From Gonium pectorale (lineage: Eukaryota > Chlorophyta > Chlorophyceae > Chlamydomonadales > Volvocaceae), in the NCBI GenBank assembly GCA_001584585.1, contig LSYV01000178.1, positions 31,695 to 43,377 on the forward strand: a DNA stretch of 11,683 nt, in the 5' to 3' direction. The notes below the pieces were generated by a model. The model was given only the letters and a program-made list of their open reading frames with translations. It made no database searches and was not told where the DNA came from. Numbering within the stretch: position 1 is the first letter of the stretch; each line of letters starts with the position of its first letter. Shown one piece after another: positions 1-8,668 of this stretch. The translations under genes were made by a program, and so were the position numbers.

Positions 1-140
1 GACACGTTTCTCAATCCCCGAATCCCTTGCCCCTGCATCGTCACATCGCCGTGTCAGCACGCGCGCACATCCAGCCTCCCTGAAGCGAACCGGACGTGGC
101 CCCCACCCCTCGGCTCGCTGGCCCCGCTCCTGAACCGCAG
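1..140 (+). other. Tail of a gene A intron
   Basis: This stretch precedes the first recognisable exon of gene A and ends in a CAG acceptor at 138-140. It resembles the end of the corresponding gene B intron (about 7028-7119): both carry a CAGCACGCG motif, a GCCGGACTTGG/ACCGGACGTGG motif and end in GGAACCGCAG or TGAACCGCAG. The upstream exons of gene A, expected to encode its N-terminus, lie outside the window. No coding sequence is proposed here. Confidence 0.6.
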
Positions 141-1690
141 CCTGGGTCAGCGGCAATATCCGGCTGGTGGGCAAGGACTCCTTCGCAATTTCGGGCAGCG
201 CATACAGCACTCGTCTGGAGCCCAACCTGTGCAACGATACGGCTGCCGACACCCCCTGCGCCCATGCGCGCGTGGAGGTAGAGGTGGGTGCGGGCGGTAT
301 CCATGTGGGAGGCAGTGGGGGGGGGCGTCGCGGGGGGGCCATCAACAGGTGCGCGGAGGGATGTGTGCCATCCGCAGCACCGCACTGGGCCGCTGCCGTT
401 GCTCGTGGAGGGTTCGCTCCCGGGCCTTCCGCTCCTGCGCTCGTCACCACCCTCTGCATTACCCCCAATCCCCCACCCGGATGTCAGTCCCACCCCGCTG
501 GCTCCATGCCGCCCCTCGCCCGCAATGCCCTCGCAGGTGCCCGCCCCGGGGGGCGGCAACGGCACCGTGTGGGCGCCCCTGTGCGCCCCGCCGCCCGACG
601 TGAGCGCCTACGACCTGGCCAGGTTGATGTGCCGGCAGGTGCGCCCGGGCTCCTGGTGCGGCTGGACGCGTGCGCGGGGCTGTGCGGGGGTGTGGGGTGT
701 GCGCGTACCCCGTCGGGCCGGGAAGGTGTAGCGAAGGGCGGGCGGGTGGGAGCAGGCCAGCGGCAGCGGCGGACCAGCAAGCCATGCTACGGCCGGACCA
801 GATAGATTGCACTTGCGCCCTGACGGACAGCCACAGCGGTCTGCACTTGGCGTAGTGGACCAGGCTCGTTGCCCACCCACCAGTGCAACATCCTGCAATC
901 ACTACCCCTCGCCCGGCCTTCTGGCGCTTCGCCCGCTCGTTCGCCTCCAGGCCCTCGGCCTGAGGCTCACCACGTCCCTACCCTACACGTCTTTACCCTC
1001 GACCTTTGATATGCCGCAAGGTGAGCGGGGGTGGGTCCCCCCAATCTCCACGCACGCTCGGACGCCGCTCGCCGCCAACCACACGCACCCCCTGCGCACT
1101 TCGCCCAAAACACACCTCCAGCAGATGGCACCGCACGGCCCCCGGCCACTGCGCCGCTTGATCAAGCCGTTCGTGGGCTCCCACCCTGTCTCTGGGTCAG
1201 CTACGGCCGCGGCCACCACGCCGCTGCTTGACCAGCCGTGCGCCCGCCCGCCCGCCCGCCCGCCCGCCCGCAGGCCCCGTGACGACCGAGGGCCACTTCG
1301 ACCCCGCCAAGTACGCCACCTGGGCCACCGTAACGGGAGGCAACCCCGGCAGCGTGTTGGCCGTGCAGGACCTGCCGCTGAACGTAAGTGGAGTGGGGAG
1401 GGGGGCCGAGCGAGCGATCCTCGCGCGTCCTAGTTCACAGTGAGAAGCCAAGGGCCCGAACCGATCCCACATTCCCCCTCGGAGCCTATGCAAACAAAGG
1501 TGCCTGGTGGCTCTGAGGAGGCTGCCGCAGAACAGCTGGGGCAGCGACGGCTGGCTGTCTGTTACCCCGCGCGCGCCTTCGCAAGTGGCACCTGCCGGCC
1601 CCGATCCCCCTCCACTGCCCACAGATGACCTCTTCACCCTGCGCGGAAGGCAAGCTGTTTGCCATGACGTGCTCGGTGTTTGCTCGCTGA
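141..1690 (+). CDS. Gene A (partial): C-terminal SRCR-like domain of a probably secreted protein
   Basis: Five exons are visible: 141-283, 537-638, 951-1020, 1274-1383 and 1625-1690 (stop TGA 1688-1690). All introns begin with GT (GTGGGT, GTGCGC, GTGAGC, GTAAGT) and end in CAG, and the phases join without a break: phase 1 entry, then 0, 0, 1, 0. The exons encode about 162 residues. The pattern is SRCR-like: IRLVG near the start, RVEVE before the first intron, then GTVWAPLC, DLARLMCRQ, and a final exon containing SSPCAEGKLF and a last cysteine six residues before the stop. Six cysteines are present, at the same places as in gene B. The N-terminus is outside the window; by analogy with gene B it probably holds a signal peptide, a proline-rich segment and another SRCR domain. 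The family call rests on motif spacing, not on a database search. The final exon starts with an in-frame ATG, but this is an internal Met where gene B has Val. No pseudogene signs are seen. Confidence 0.72.
317..338 (+). repeat. Two G-runs in a gene A intron
   Basis: Runs of nine G (317-325) and seven G (332-338) sit close together in the intron between the first two visible exons of gene A. The matching gene B intron does not show the same pair. Such runs can slip and can favour four-stranded structures, but no function is claimed. Confidence 0.7.
537..638 (+). other. Gene A exon: SRCR core (GTVWAPLC ... LMCRQ)
   Basis: This 102-base exon starts after the acceptor TCGCAG and ends at CAG before the donor GTGCGC, both in phase 0. 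It encodes 34 residues including the NGT N-glycosylation sequon and the DLARLMCRQ motif that corresponds to the VVCRQLG core of SRCR domains. It differs from gene B exon 9 (7671-7772) at only two bases, giving one amino-acid change (Tyr to Phe). The first 18 bases of the following intron are also identical. Confidence 0.75.
1241..1273 (+). repeat. CGCC microsatellite abutting a splice acceptor in gene A
   Basis: Seven perfect tandem CGCC units (1241-1268) run directly into the CGCAG acceptor of the fourth visible exon of gene A. The repeat takes the place of an ordinary polypyrimidine tract. The corresponding intron end in gene B (before 8207) lacks it. Slippage here could change the acceptor context without altering coding sequence. 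Confidence 0.8.
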
Positions 1691-2470
1691 GGTGATGCGG
1701 ACAGCGTACGGCAGACCCCGCTGCCACCTGGCGCGCCGCGCGTGCTCGTGTGCGGCCCCGCTCAGCCACCAAGCAACCCGTCTGCCTGCCGGCCAGTGCA
1801 GCTAGCATAGCCGCACCGTACAGTGCGGCTGCACCGTACGGCGGCTCAGCGTGATGCTTACCCGCATACAGCAGGCGCCCCTGTAGCTGTCGATCGGGTT
1901 GGCTGTCGACCGCTGTTTGCGCGCATGGATGGATGGAGGCGTGGCGCGGTGCAGTGAGCTGCTGACCGCCCTTCTGTGAAGCAAGATCACCAAAGGCGTG
2001 CGATGCTCCGATTGGTGTGGTTGTTGCTGCGACAGTGGGGGGACCGGGCGCGCAAGTGGTGGCCGTCCGTGTGGCAATGCATGCACCTACTCGGGGTCAC
2101 TGCCAAGCGTGCCGCTGTGGGTCTGCTCCTGCCTTGCCCACCGTTCAGCAACGCTGGAGCCAGGCGTCTCCATCATGCCGCGCTCCGTGCAGTGCTCTTG
2201 TGATTCGTCGTTGCCCGGCCTCACCGCCGAAGGGGCGGCTAACCGCTCGGTCTGTCCAAAAGGGTGTGAGACTTTACAGCTCAGCCGTACTATACGGCGA
2301 GCCGTACAAGGGTGCGGTGTACTAACCGTGATCAGTCCACCACGTTTCCTGGGTAAAGGATGGCTGACCTCCGACTGTATTGCGAAAGGAACCACATTGG
2401 TGTATACGGTGGCCTGCGTTGCGGAGCGCAGGCGTGGCACTGTCGTACTTTCATGTGACCGTTTTACGTG
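1691..2470 (+). other. Gene A 3' flank / probable 3' UTR, homologous to gene B 3' flank
   Basis: No convincing coding sequence is seen. Patches match the DNA after gene B in the same order: a 24-base block at 2174-2197 agrees with 9165-9188 at 23 positions, and CCGAAGGGGCGG at 2227-2238 recurs at 9218-9229, followed in both by GCTCGGTCTGT. Weaker likeness around 2385-2440 matches about 9355-9420. A short hairpin lies at 1810-1829 (7-base stem, 6-base loop). The volvocine polyadenylation signal TGTAA is absent from the + strand here, so the transcript end cannot be set. Confidence 0.6.
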
Positions 2471-4194
2471 ACCCGTGGTTCGTTGCGCCGGCACTGCTGT
2501 CGGAAAGTGTTTTCACCTTGCGGTAGCAGTCGAGCAGTGGAGCGCACGTTTGCCGTCGCTCTGAGCTCATAGATCGACCCCTTGCGTTGATCTGATCACA
2601 GTGCCTGCAGTGGGCAACTGGGAACCTGGCCCCTGATTCGGTGCATGCCGTCTCCATAGTTCATTCCAGCATGTTTGTTCCAGACTCTCTGTGTGCGGTC
2701 GGTGTGTGGACAGGCCTCCGCCGGTACTCAAGTGATTTGTTCACGGCGGAGCCGGGTGAGCCTTTTGGCTGCCTCTTCAGCTAGCGCGTCTATGGTCTAT
2801 GCGAATGCTGTCGAGTCCACGAGGGCCCCGTTGCATGCCGATGGAAGTGGTGGGCGATCAGCCTGGACGGCATGGTACATGAGAAGCGCGGATGGCACGG
2901 CTGGAAGGACTGCTGTGGCTCCCACACCTGCGGTTTACATTTTTTAGGATAGTGCCGCGGCGAGCTCAGCAAGGAAGTCCACAGCAGACGCTTCCCTCTT
3001 TCTTTGCAGTCCTTCATTTCACACAAACTTCCCCTGCCTCCGTGGCGGGCATTCCCCGTGTGCTCTGTGTACTTTGCTCCCCCTCTTCCGGCCGCCCGTG
3101 AATCCGTTCGCTCGGGCCCGGATGGAGCCGCATTGAGTGTGTTCCGGGGCAAGACGCCTGGCAAACCATGAGCCACAACTTTGATGCCCTCCCCGTTCTA
3201 TTTATTGCGCAGGCCAGGAGCTTCGTCTCGACATTTGCAACCTGTCACGCCGTGACGCGCCGTGTGACCCCCGCCTGTCAGCTGTCACCCGCGCTGGTAT
3301 GTCCCCCATGCTAATGTGGGGACCCGGCCACGGACCGCACACCGCCTCGTGCCTTGCGCCTGGCATCGTCATAGTCCTAGCTTAGCGTGCCCCCCCCCAT
3401 TCCCCGCAACCATACCCCTCCCTGACTCCTGTCGCCTTTTCCTTTGCCGCATGCGTCCCCGCCTTTACTTGCACGTGACGCTGGACCTAGCTCTGCCTAC
3501 CCATCCCCTAGCTGAAAAGGTTTCAGGTACGCGTCAAAGCCTGTGCGGCCGCGGGTAGATTGCAAGTAGATAGTCCGAGCCAGGCAAACAACGGGGATTC
3601 AGTACCATAGCCTACGGTCTGGCCTGCAAGGCTTCTGACAGCTCTCCGGTGACAAGTAGACCTGGACGAGCTTGGATCCAAGGTCAAGATGGGGTCGGAC
3701 GTTGGAGCGAGAGCGGGCCCCGAAAGCCGTCCGTGTGCGCATACATGCGGCGAAACCCGCGTCACCCGACGACGGCCCCCCGCGCCCAGCGGGCTCCGTA
3801 TTGCCCTCGAAAGCGGTACAGCGTTCCGTGCAGCTTTATCGGCCGTGAGTGGCATGTCGACGGCTCTAAACTTGTTAGGATGCATTCGGTTACACGTGAA
3901 GGACGGGCGATCAAACCCATCACCAGCCGTACATGCTGTACCCCACGCGGCACGTCCGAAGGCGTGCCAACAATTCCGCCAGAGCCAAGCCTTCTAGCCG
4001 CCGGGGCCACCTAAATCCTAGCCTGCAGGTCGCCGATGATATGTGACCCGTGTGTATCTCTGGATGGTCGAATGGGCTTTGCCCTAGTATTGCCGGCCGG
4101 GTTGCCCGTTACGTAGACCCCAACCTTGACGTTCTTGATCATGCACGGGCCTTGAACGGATTGACATGGATTCGATACTGTAGCTTCTCTTCCA
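2471..4194. other. Intergenic region with no supported gene
   Basis: Open frames here are short, overlap on several strands and carry no motif, plausible exon chain or family resemblance. The longest, on the minus strand at 2790-3176, looks like chance in GC-rich DNA. The stretch presumably holds the end of the gene A transcript and upstream sequences of gene B. I could not identify a transposon, RNA gene or tRNA. Confidence 0.5.
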
Positions 4195-4227
4195 TGCCAG
4201 AGGGGCCCACCCCTGGCCCCTCTGGCA
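4195..4227. repeat. Perfect 13-base hairpin upstream of gene B
   Basis: TGCCAGAGGGGCC (4195-4207) is followed by a 7-base spacer and its exact reverse complement GGCCCCTCTGGCA (4215-4227). It lies about 300 bases before the gene B start codon. It could be a structured element of a transcript, a dyad-symmetric protein-binding site or a relic. The sequence does not say which. Confidence 0.8.
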
Positions 4228-4523
4228 GTGGTTGGCATGACAGGCGCAAGGGCTAAGTTCTGATGCTATGTACTGTATACGGATCGCAGGGAGCAATCTA
4301 TGGCGGTACCCTATGTAGAGTGGGATCACAATCAGAGTCAGCGTAAGTACGTGTAGCGGTATCCTATCCTGAGTATGATCCCACCCAGAGTGGTACGTGG
4401 TACAGTTGACCAACGGACTTAGCTGGCCTATGATTGACATACAAACAACAGGCCAACATTTCGTCTTTCGATTGGTGCACGCTTCTAGATCCTTAGAGAA
4501 GCCGCTTCAGGAAAAGCTTTACG

Positions 4524-4578
4524 ATGCGTGTGTTTCTGGCGCTGACTCTAGTGCTGCTGCTCGCTCAGCTATCGTGCG
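4524..4578 (+). other. Gene B exon 1: signal peptide
   Basis: The exon encodes Met-Arg followed by an unbroken hydrophobic run (FLALTLVLLLAQL) and SCG, the usual shape of a secretory signal peptide. It ends one base into a Gly codon before the donor GTAAGC. Cleavage is likely near Ser-Cys-Gly, just before the proline-rich segment. An in-frame TAG 30 bases upstream supports this ATG as the start. Confidence 0.85.
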
Positions 4579-7500
4579 GTAAGCACATCCTGAAAGGCCC
4601 GGCCATCATGGACGGTTGCGAACCCCTGCTGTGCGGCCGGTCTGTTGCGCCCCCGCCCCCCTGACGTCCGCTAGGCCGCTGTCCTTCCTGCAGGTGCCAA
4701 GCTGCGGAAGCCGCCGCGGCCACCGCTGTCCCCGCCCCCGCCCCTAAAGCGGACCAGAGCTCGGCCCCCGCCGTCTCCTCGCCCGCCGCCTCCCAGCCCC
4801 CCGAAACCTCCGTCTCCGCCTCCGGCCCCGCCCACTGACCGCCGTGAGATATCGGAGTGGCCCTCGCACTGCCAAGGGTTACATATCTGGGGCCAGGGCG
4901 CCTGATGCAGGCTCAACTAGTCGCCTTAAGTAAACCACTCTCAGGCTGGCTTCACCCCCCGTACACTGTACACAGGCCATGAAGGCTGAAGCCGCCCCGC
5001 CTCGAGCTCATACTCCTCCCTGCACTCCTGCCTGCCTCATCAAATCCCCCTCCCCGGCATCACGGCCGATCCTATCGGTAGGCGAGTACTACGGGGTCCG
5101 GCTTGCGGGCGGCTCGGGCTCAGTCGGGCGCCTGGAGATGCGGTCAAGTGCCAACTTTCTTGGGCAGTGGTTGCCGGTGTGCGATGACGACAGCTTCCGC
5201 AGCACGCAGTCGACTCGGCGAGAATACCCGCGGGTGAGCTCCAGATGACCGGTCGGTCCGCCCCACCCGTCTGGCCAGGTGCAGAAAGTGCCGACGAGCC
5301 GAGGGGTGAAGGGGCGCTAGAGGGATACGTGGGAGGAAGGGTGTCCCGAGGGCCCTCCTTAAATGCGACTTGGGTGTGGCTAAATTCGGGCGAGGTCGCG
5401 AGACGGGCCGCGGGCAGTACGTCGGCAGAGGCAGCTCGCGCGCCGGCACTGGGGCCTGGCGTCTGGGCCGGCAGTGGGGTTCCCAGGGGCTTGGCACGGG
5501 TCCGAGATTCATCTGTCGGATGGACAAGCACACCCGCCTAACGACCTGCAGTCGTCGTGCCTGCGCTGCGCCTCTTGCAATCATGCATGGTGTCCTCTCG
5601 CGCTGCCCAGCGTGGCCCATACTCCGGTCCGCTGTTGGGCCCAGCCGCCGTGCCCCCGCACCATGCAAGGCCCCGCCTCATCGTGCCGTGCTTCCCTCCT
5701 CCTCCCCCTCTTCAGATCATGTGCCAGCTCCTGGGCTACCCGTACGGCAGGCACACCTACTTGGACGAGCTCATCTACCGGCCCGGGGACGCCTCTCTGT
5801 AAGTGGTGGCACACGCTACCCGCCTGCCTGCCTTGTCCTGACCTGCGCGAGCACCGTGACCTGCGGCCCTCACACCTCCTTCCCTCTCGGCTTTCTAGGA
5901 ATGTCGGGAGCCTATCGGCTCGTGTGGCCTGCAGCCCCTCCGCGGGGAATATGTAATCTCAATCATCATCTTCCCTCCTTCCGGGGACCCTTACCGGTCC
6001 CTGCGTGAACCATGGACCCGCGGGCACCCGGAGCTGGGCCACAGATACAGAGGCCCTCATGGTCCTGAGGTGGCGACCCCGGCGCCGCCCATACACGTGC
6101 CACCCACGCAGGAGCCGGCCCGTAAAGATAAACTTCTGCTCTGCCAAGGCCAGCTCCGAAGGCGGCCGGCATCTCCTGGGCCGGCTTGGGGAGGGCAGCG
6201 ACGCGGGCGGTTCATCCCTGGTGGAAGGCGACCGCCGGCAGCTGTACAGCCCCATCGTCGGGACGATAGACGCCGCACCGGACGCCCCCTACGAGTGCCA
6301 GATTCAGAGCGGCCTCTGTGACAAGACCGGCCCGCTGGTGGCGCTAGAGTGCTCCCGTGAGCGGGGAAGGAGGGAGGGGCAGGGCTGATCGGGTCGGGAT
6401 TTGGCACAGGGAGCCTGAGCCCTCGCAAGGTGCCGGTTCGGCCCCGTCTAATGGCGTCCAGTTACCGCTGTGCTCACGGCACCGGAAGGCGTGTGTTGTG
6501 CGGTAACGTAGCGGCGCCGATCACGGGTCTTATCATAGTCTCTCCTTCTTTCGTCGTCCGTTCCGCAGACACCTTGCTGCCGGAGCTGCCGCGCCCACCC
6601 GTGCGGCCGGTCCCCGGGCCCACCTCAGGTGCGGTGCGTGTATGGCCTGGCCACGCTGCCCACCCGGGCGGCCGCATGCGGGTCGTGGCGGAGAGCTGCA
6701 GTGCGGCCGTTGCAGCACGGGCAGGTCGCGCTGCGGTACCGCCCATGTACGGGTGCCTTCTGTGCGTGCACGACTGTGGGGGCGCTTCTGCCAGCGCTAC
6801 CACCAGCCGATCGCAAGCCCCCCACCCCAAGGCTCTTGACGAGAGTCCCATCTCAGGCTCCTTGAATGCACCTTGCCGTGCTGCTTGTGGCTCGCTTGCC
6901 TTCACGCCGTGGGCAAAGTTGTTTTACGACCCTGAACATATTAGCAACGTGAACGAACACAAGCATTCATTCCGTACACTTGCTGTTACCGTTCCATGCT
7001 TGCGCCGTACGAATACCGCAAGCCCATGCCAGCACGCGAGCACTACTGCCCGCCTCCTTTGATCCAAGCAAGCCGGACTTGGCTTTCACCCCTTGGCTGT
7101 CTCCCTTCCGGAACCGCAGCCTGGGGTAGCGGGAGTGTTCGGCTGATGGGCGGGGTGGGGCAGTACTGGTTGGGCATGGTCGGCATCCAGGGAGTAATGA
7201 GTTTTCGCGTGGAGCCCAACCTGTGCAACTACAAGAACATCGGTGACTGCCTGTACGGGCGCGTGGAGATCGAGGTGGGTTCGCGCGATGCGCCTGTGGC
7301 TGGGAAGGGGGAAAGGGCGGCACGCTGAAGTTGTCCTGTAAGTGTCACTGTTAAAGGTAAGCCGGCCTACCAGCACCCTCACCGGCTCCGCTTCCCCCAA
7401 GTCGGCGCACGATGGGGTGCGACCCGCCGCCTCAAGTCCCTCAGTCATGCTGACATCGCGGTCTTACAAGGTTGCCTACAGCCACACCCATGACCCCACA

Positions 7501-8668
7501 AGGTCATCGGCTCCCACTGCAAGTTGGCGTCACGCATAACTACCTGTCTCTTATCCTTGCCAGTCACCCCGACCCCGTGCCCCGACCCCCACCCCCGGCA
7601 TCTCACGCGACCCGACTCTATGGGCCACCCCGGCTCCATGCTGCCCCTCCCCTACCCGATGCCCTCGCAGGTGCCCGCCCCGGGAGGCGGCAACGGCACC
7701 GTGTGGGCGCCCCTGTGCGCCCCGCCGCCCGACGTGAGCGCCTTCGACCTGGCCAGGTTGATGTGCCGGCAGGTGCGCCCGGGCTCCTGGGGCGGCTGGG
7801 TGCGGGGCTATGCGGGGGGGCGGTGCGCTTACCCCGGCGTGGGCCCTGGCGCGGGCGCGGTGCCTGCTCAGGTGGCTCAGGTGGCCGGGGGCCATGCGAT
7901 GACTCCCATGAACTGCCCCTGGATCGCCCCCCGGGCCCACCCATCCCGCCCGCCTGCCCGCCCCCAGCTCCTCGGCCTCAGGCCCACCAGCTCTGTGGAC
8001 TACATCTCGGGCGCCTCGACCCCTTTTGACATCCCGCAAGGTGAGCCAGCAGGGTTCCCCTCCAGCAAATCCCCGCCCTCAGTTGCGGCGGGTACAGGCC
8101 AGGCGGGCTCGCGCTGCGCCCTTGTATCACCAGCAAATGGCCTTGCGCCGTTCTGGGCCACAAGCACGGCGCCGCGTAATCAATACCGTGCCTCGCCGGC
8201 CAACAGGCCCCGTGACCACCGAGGGCCACTTCAACCCCGCCAAGTATGCCGCCTGGGCAAACATCATGGGAGGGACGATCTCACTCGTGGCGGCGGTGCA
8301 GGACCTGTCGCTTAACGTAAGTGGAGGCAGGGAGGGGGCCGAGCGACGGACGCGCTGCACGGGGTCACCGGCAGTCACCAGATACCCACGATGGCTCTTG
8401 CTGCTGAGTGACGCGATGGCAATCGGACATAGGTGCTTAAGAACGCTACCTCAGGATAGCAGTGGCAGCGGACCAGCTCTCCAGCTCGTTGAGCGACGAT
8501 ACCATGACGGGACAGAGCTCGTGCACACCGGCATTGACTGGCTGGCTACTGCGCCGTCACAAATAGCACCCGCCCGCCCCGATTCCCCATTCCTGCCCAC
8601 AGGTGACCTCTTCACCGTGTGCGGACGGCAAGCTGTTTGCCGCGATGTGCTCGCGTTTTGGGCGCTGA
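4524..8668 (+). CDS. Gene B: secreted two-domain SRCR protein with proline-rich stalk (12 exons, 434 aa)
   Basis: Proposed exons: 4524-4578, 4694-4843, 5082-5233, 5716-5798, 5899-5952, 6112-6356, 6569-6628, 7120-7274, 7671-7772, 7968-8040, 8207-8316 and 8603-8668 (stop TGA). They sum to 1305 bases with all phases compatible. The start ATG is the first Met after an in-frame TAG at 4494. Residues 1-19 are a hydrophobic signal peptide; 20-68 are Pro/Ser/Lys/Arg-rich; 74-246 form SRCR domain 1 (VRLAGGSG, GRLE, WLPVCDDD, IMCQLLGY; Cys 102, 122, 158, 174, 227, 234, 245); 247-266 are a proline-rich linker; 267-434 form a divergent SRCR-like domain 2 (Cys 302, 310, 334, 350, 419, 429). Both SRCR units are longer than the usual 100 or so residues. 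No transmembrane segment or anchor follows, so secretion into the extracellular matrix or medium is inferred. The ligand and role are unknown. Least certain are the 5' edge of exon 3 and the GTAATC donor of exon 5. Confidence 0.78.
4694..4843 (+). other. Gene B exon 2: proline-rich stalk
   Basis: After the acceptor CTGCAG this exon encodes about 50 residues dominated by PPP, PPSP, SPPKP and basic residues. Such Ser-Pro stretches in volvocine extracellular proteins are typically hydroxylated and glycosylated and act as rods or spacers. The exon ends one base into an Arg codon before the donor GTGAGA, which fits the phase of the acceptor at 5079-5081. The Gly-rich frame on the opposite strand is a shadow of this exon. 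Confidence 0.75.
5082..6356 (+). other. Gene B exons 3-6: SRCR domain 1
   Basis: Exons 5082-5233, 5716-5798, 5899-5952 and 6112-6356. The start VRLAGGSGSVGRLE followed by WLPVCDDDSF and IMCQLLGYPYG is the classic SRCR order: VRLVGG, GRVEV, GTVCDDGW, VVCRQLGY. Later come VACSPS and the closing CQIQSGLC ... VALEC, matching the Cys-rich end of the fold. Exon 6 carries an insertion of about 50 residues (177-226, Gly/Ser/Asp-rich) between the fourth and fifth cysteines, which makes the domain about 170 residues long. Exon phases are 1, 0, 2, 2 and 1. Confidence 0.75.
6569..6628 (+). other. Gene B exon 7: proline-rich interdomain linker
   Basis: This 60-base exon lies between a TTCCGCAG acceptor and a TCAG/GTGCGG donor. 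It encodes TLLPELPRPPVRPVPGPTS, a linker between the two SRCR domains. It is flanked by phase 1 introns on both sides, so it and the SRCR-2 block can move without breaking frame. This is the usual arrangement for shuffled extracellular domains. Confidence 0.65.
7120..8668 (+). other. Gene B exons 8-12: divergent SRCR-like domain 2
   Basis: Exons 7120-7274, 7671-7772, 7968-8040, 8207-8316 and 8603-8668. Key segments are GSVRLMGG, EPNLCN, YGRVEIE, GNGTVWAPLC, DLARLMCRQLLGL, PVTTEGHF, VQDLSLN and SSPCADGKLFAAMC before the stop. The last segment is split exactly as in gene A. The domain lacks the CDD motif of domain 1 (APPPD stands in its place) and carries the six cysteines shared with gene A. 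Two N-glycosylation sequons are visible: NGT at 326-328, and NVT at 413-415, which is completed across the last intron. Gene A has NMT at the latter site. Confidence 0.75.

Noticed and set aside
459..902. Large overlapping open frames on both strands over gene A
   Set aside because: They cross the introns and exons of gene A and its minus strand; the phase-consistent exon chain repeated in gene B explains the coding signal better.
1625..1690. ATG at the start of the last gene A exon as a separate small gene
   Set aside because: The position corresponds to a Val codon in gene B exon 12 and lies inside a conserved domain end, so it is an internal Met.
2790..3176. 128-residue open frame on the minus strand
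   Set aside because: It has no recognisable domain, no supporting exon partners and a low-information composition.
4671..4916. Glycine-rich protein on the minus strand
   Set aside because: It is the antisense shadow of the proline-rich exon 2 of gene B (CCN on one strand reads as NGG on the other).
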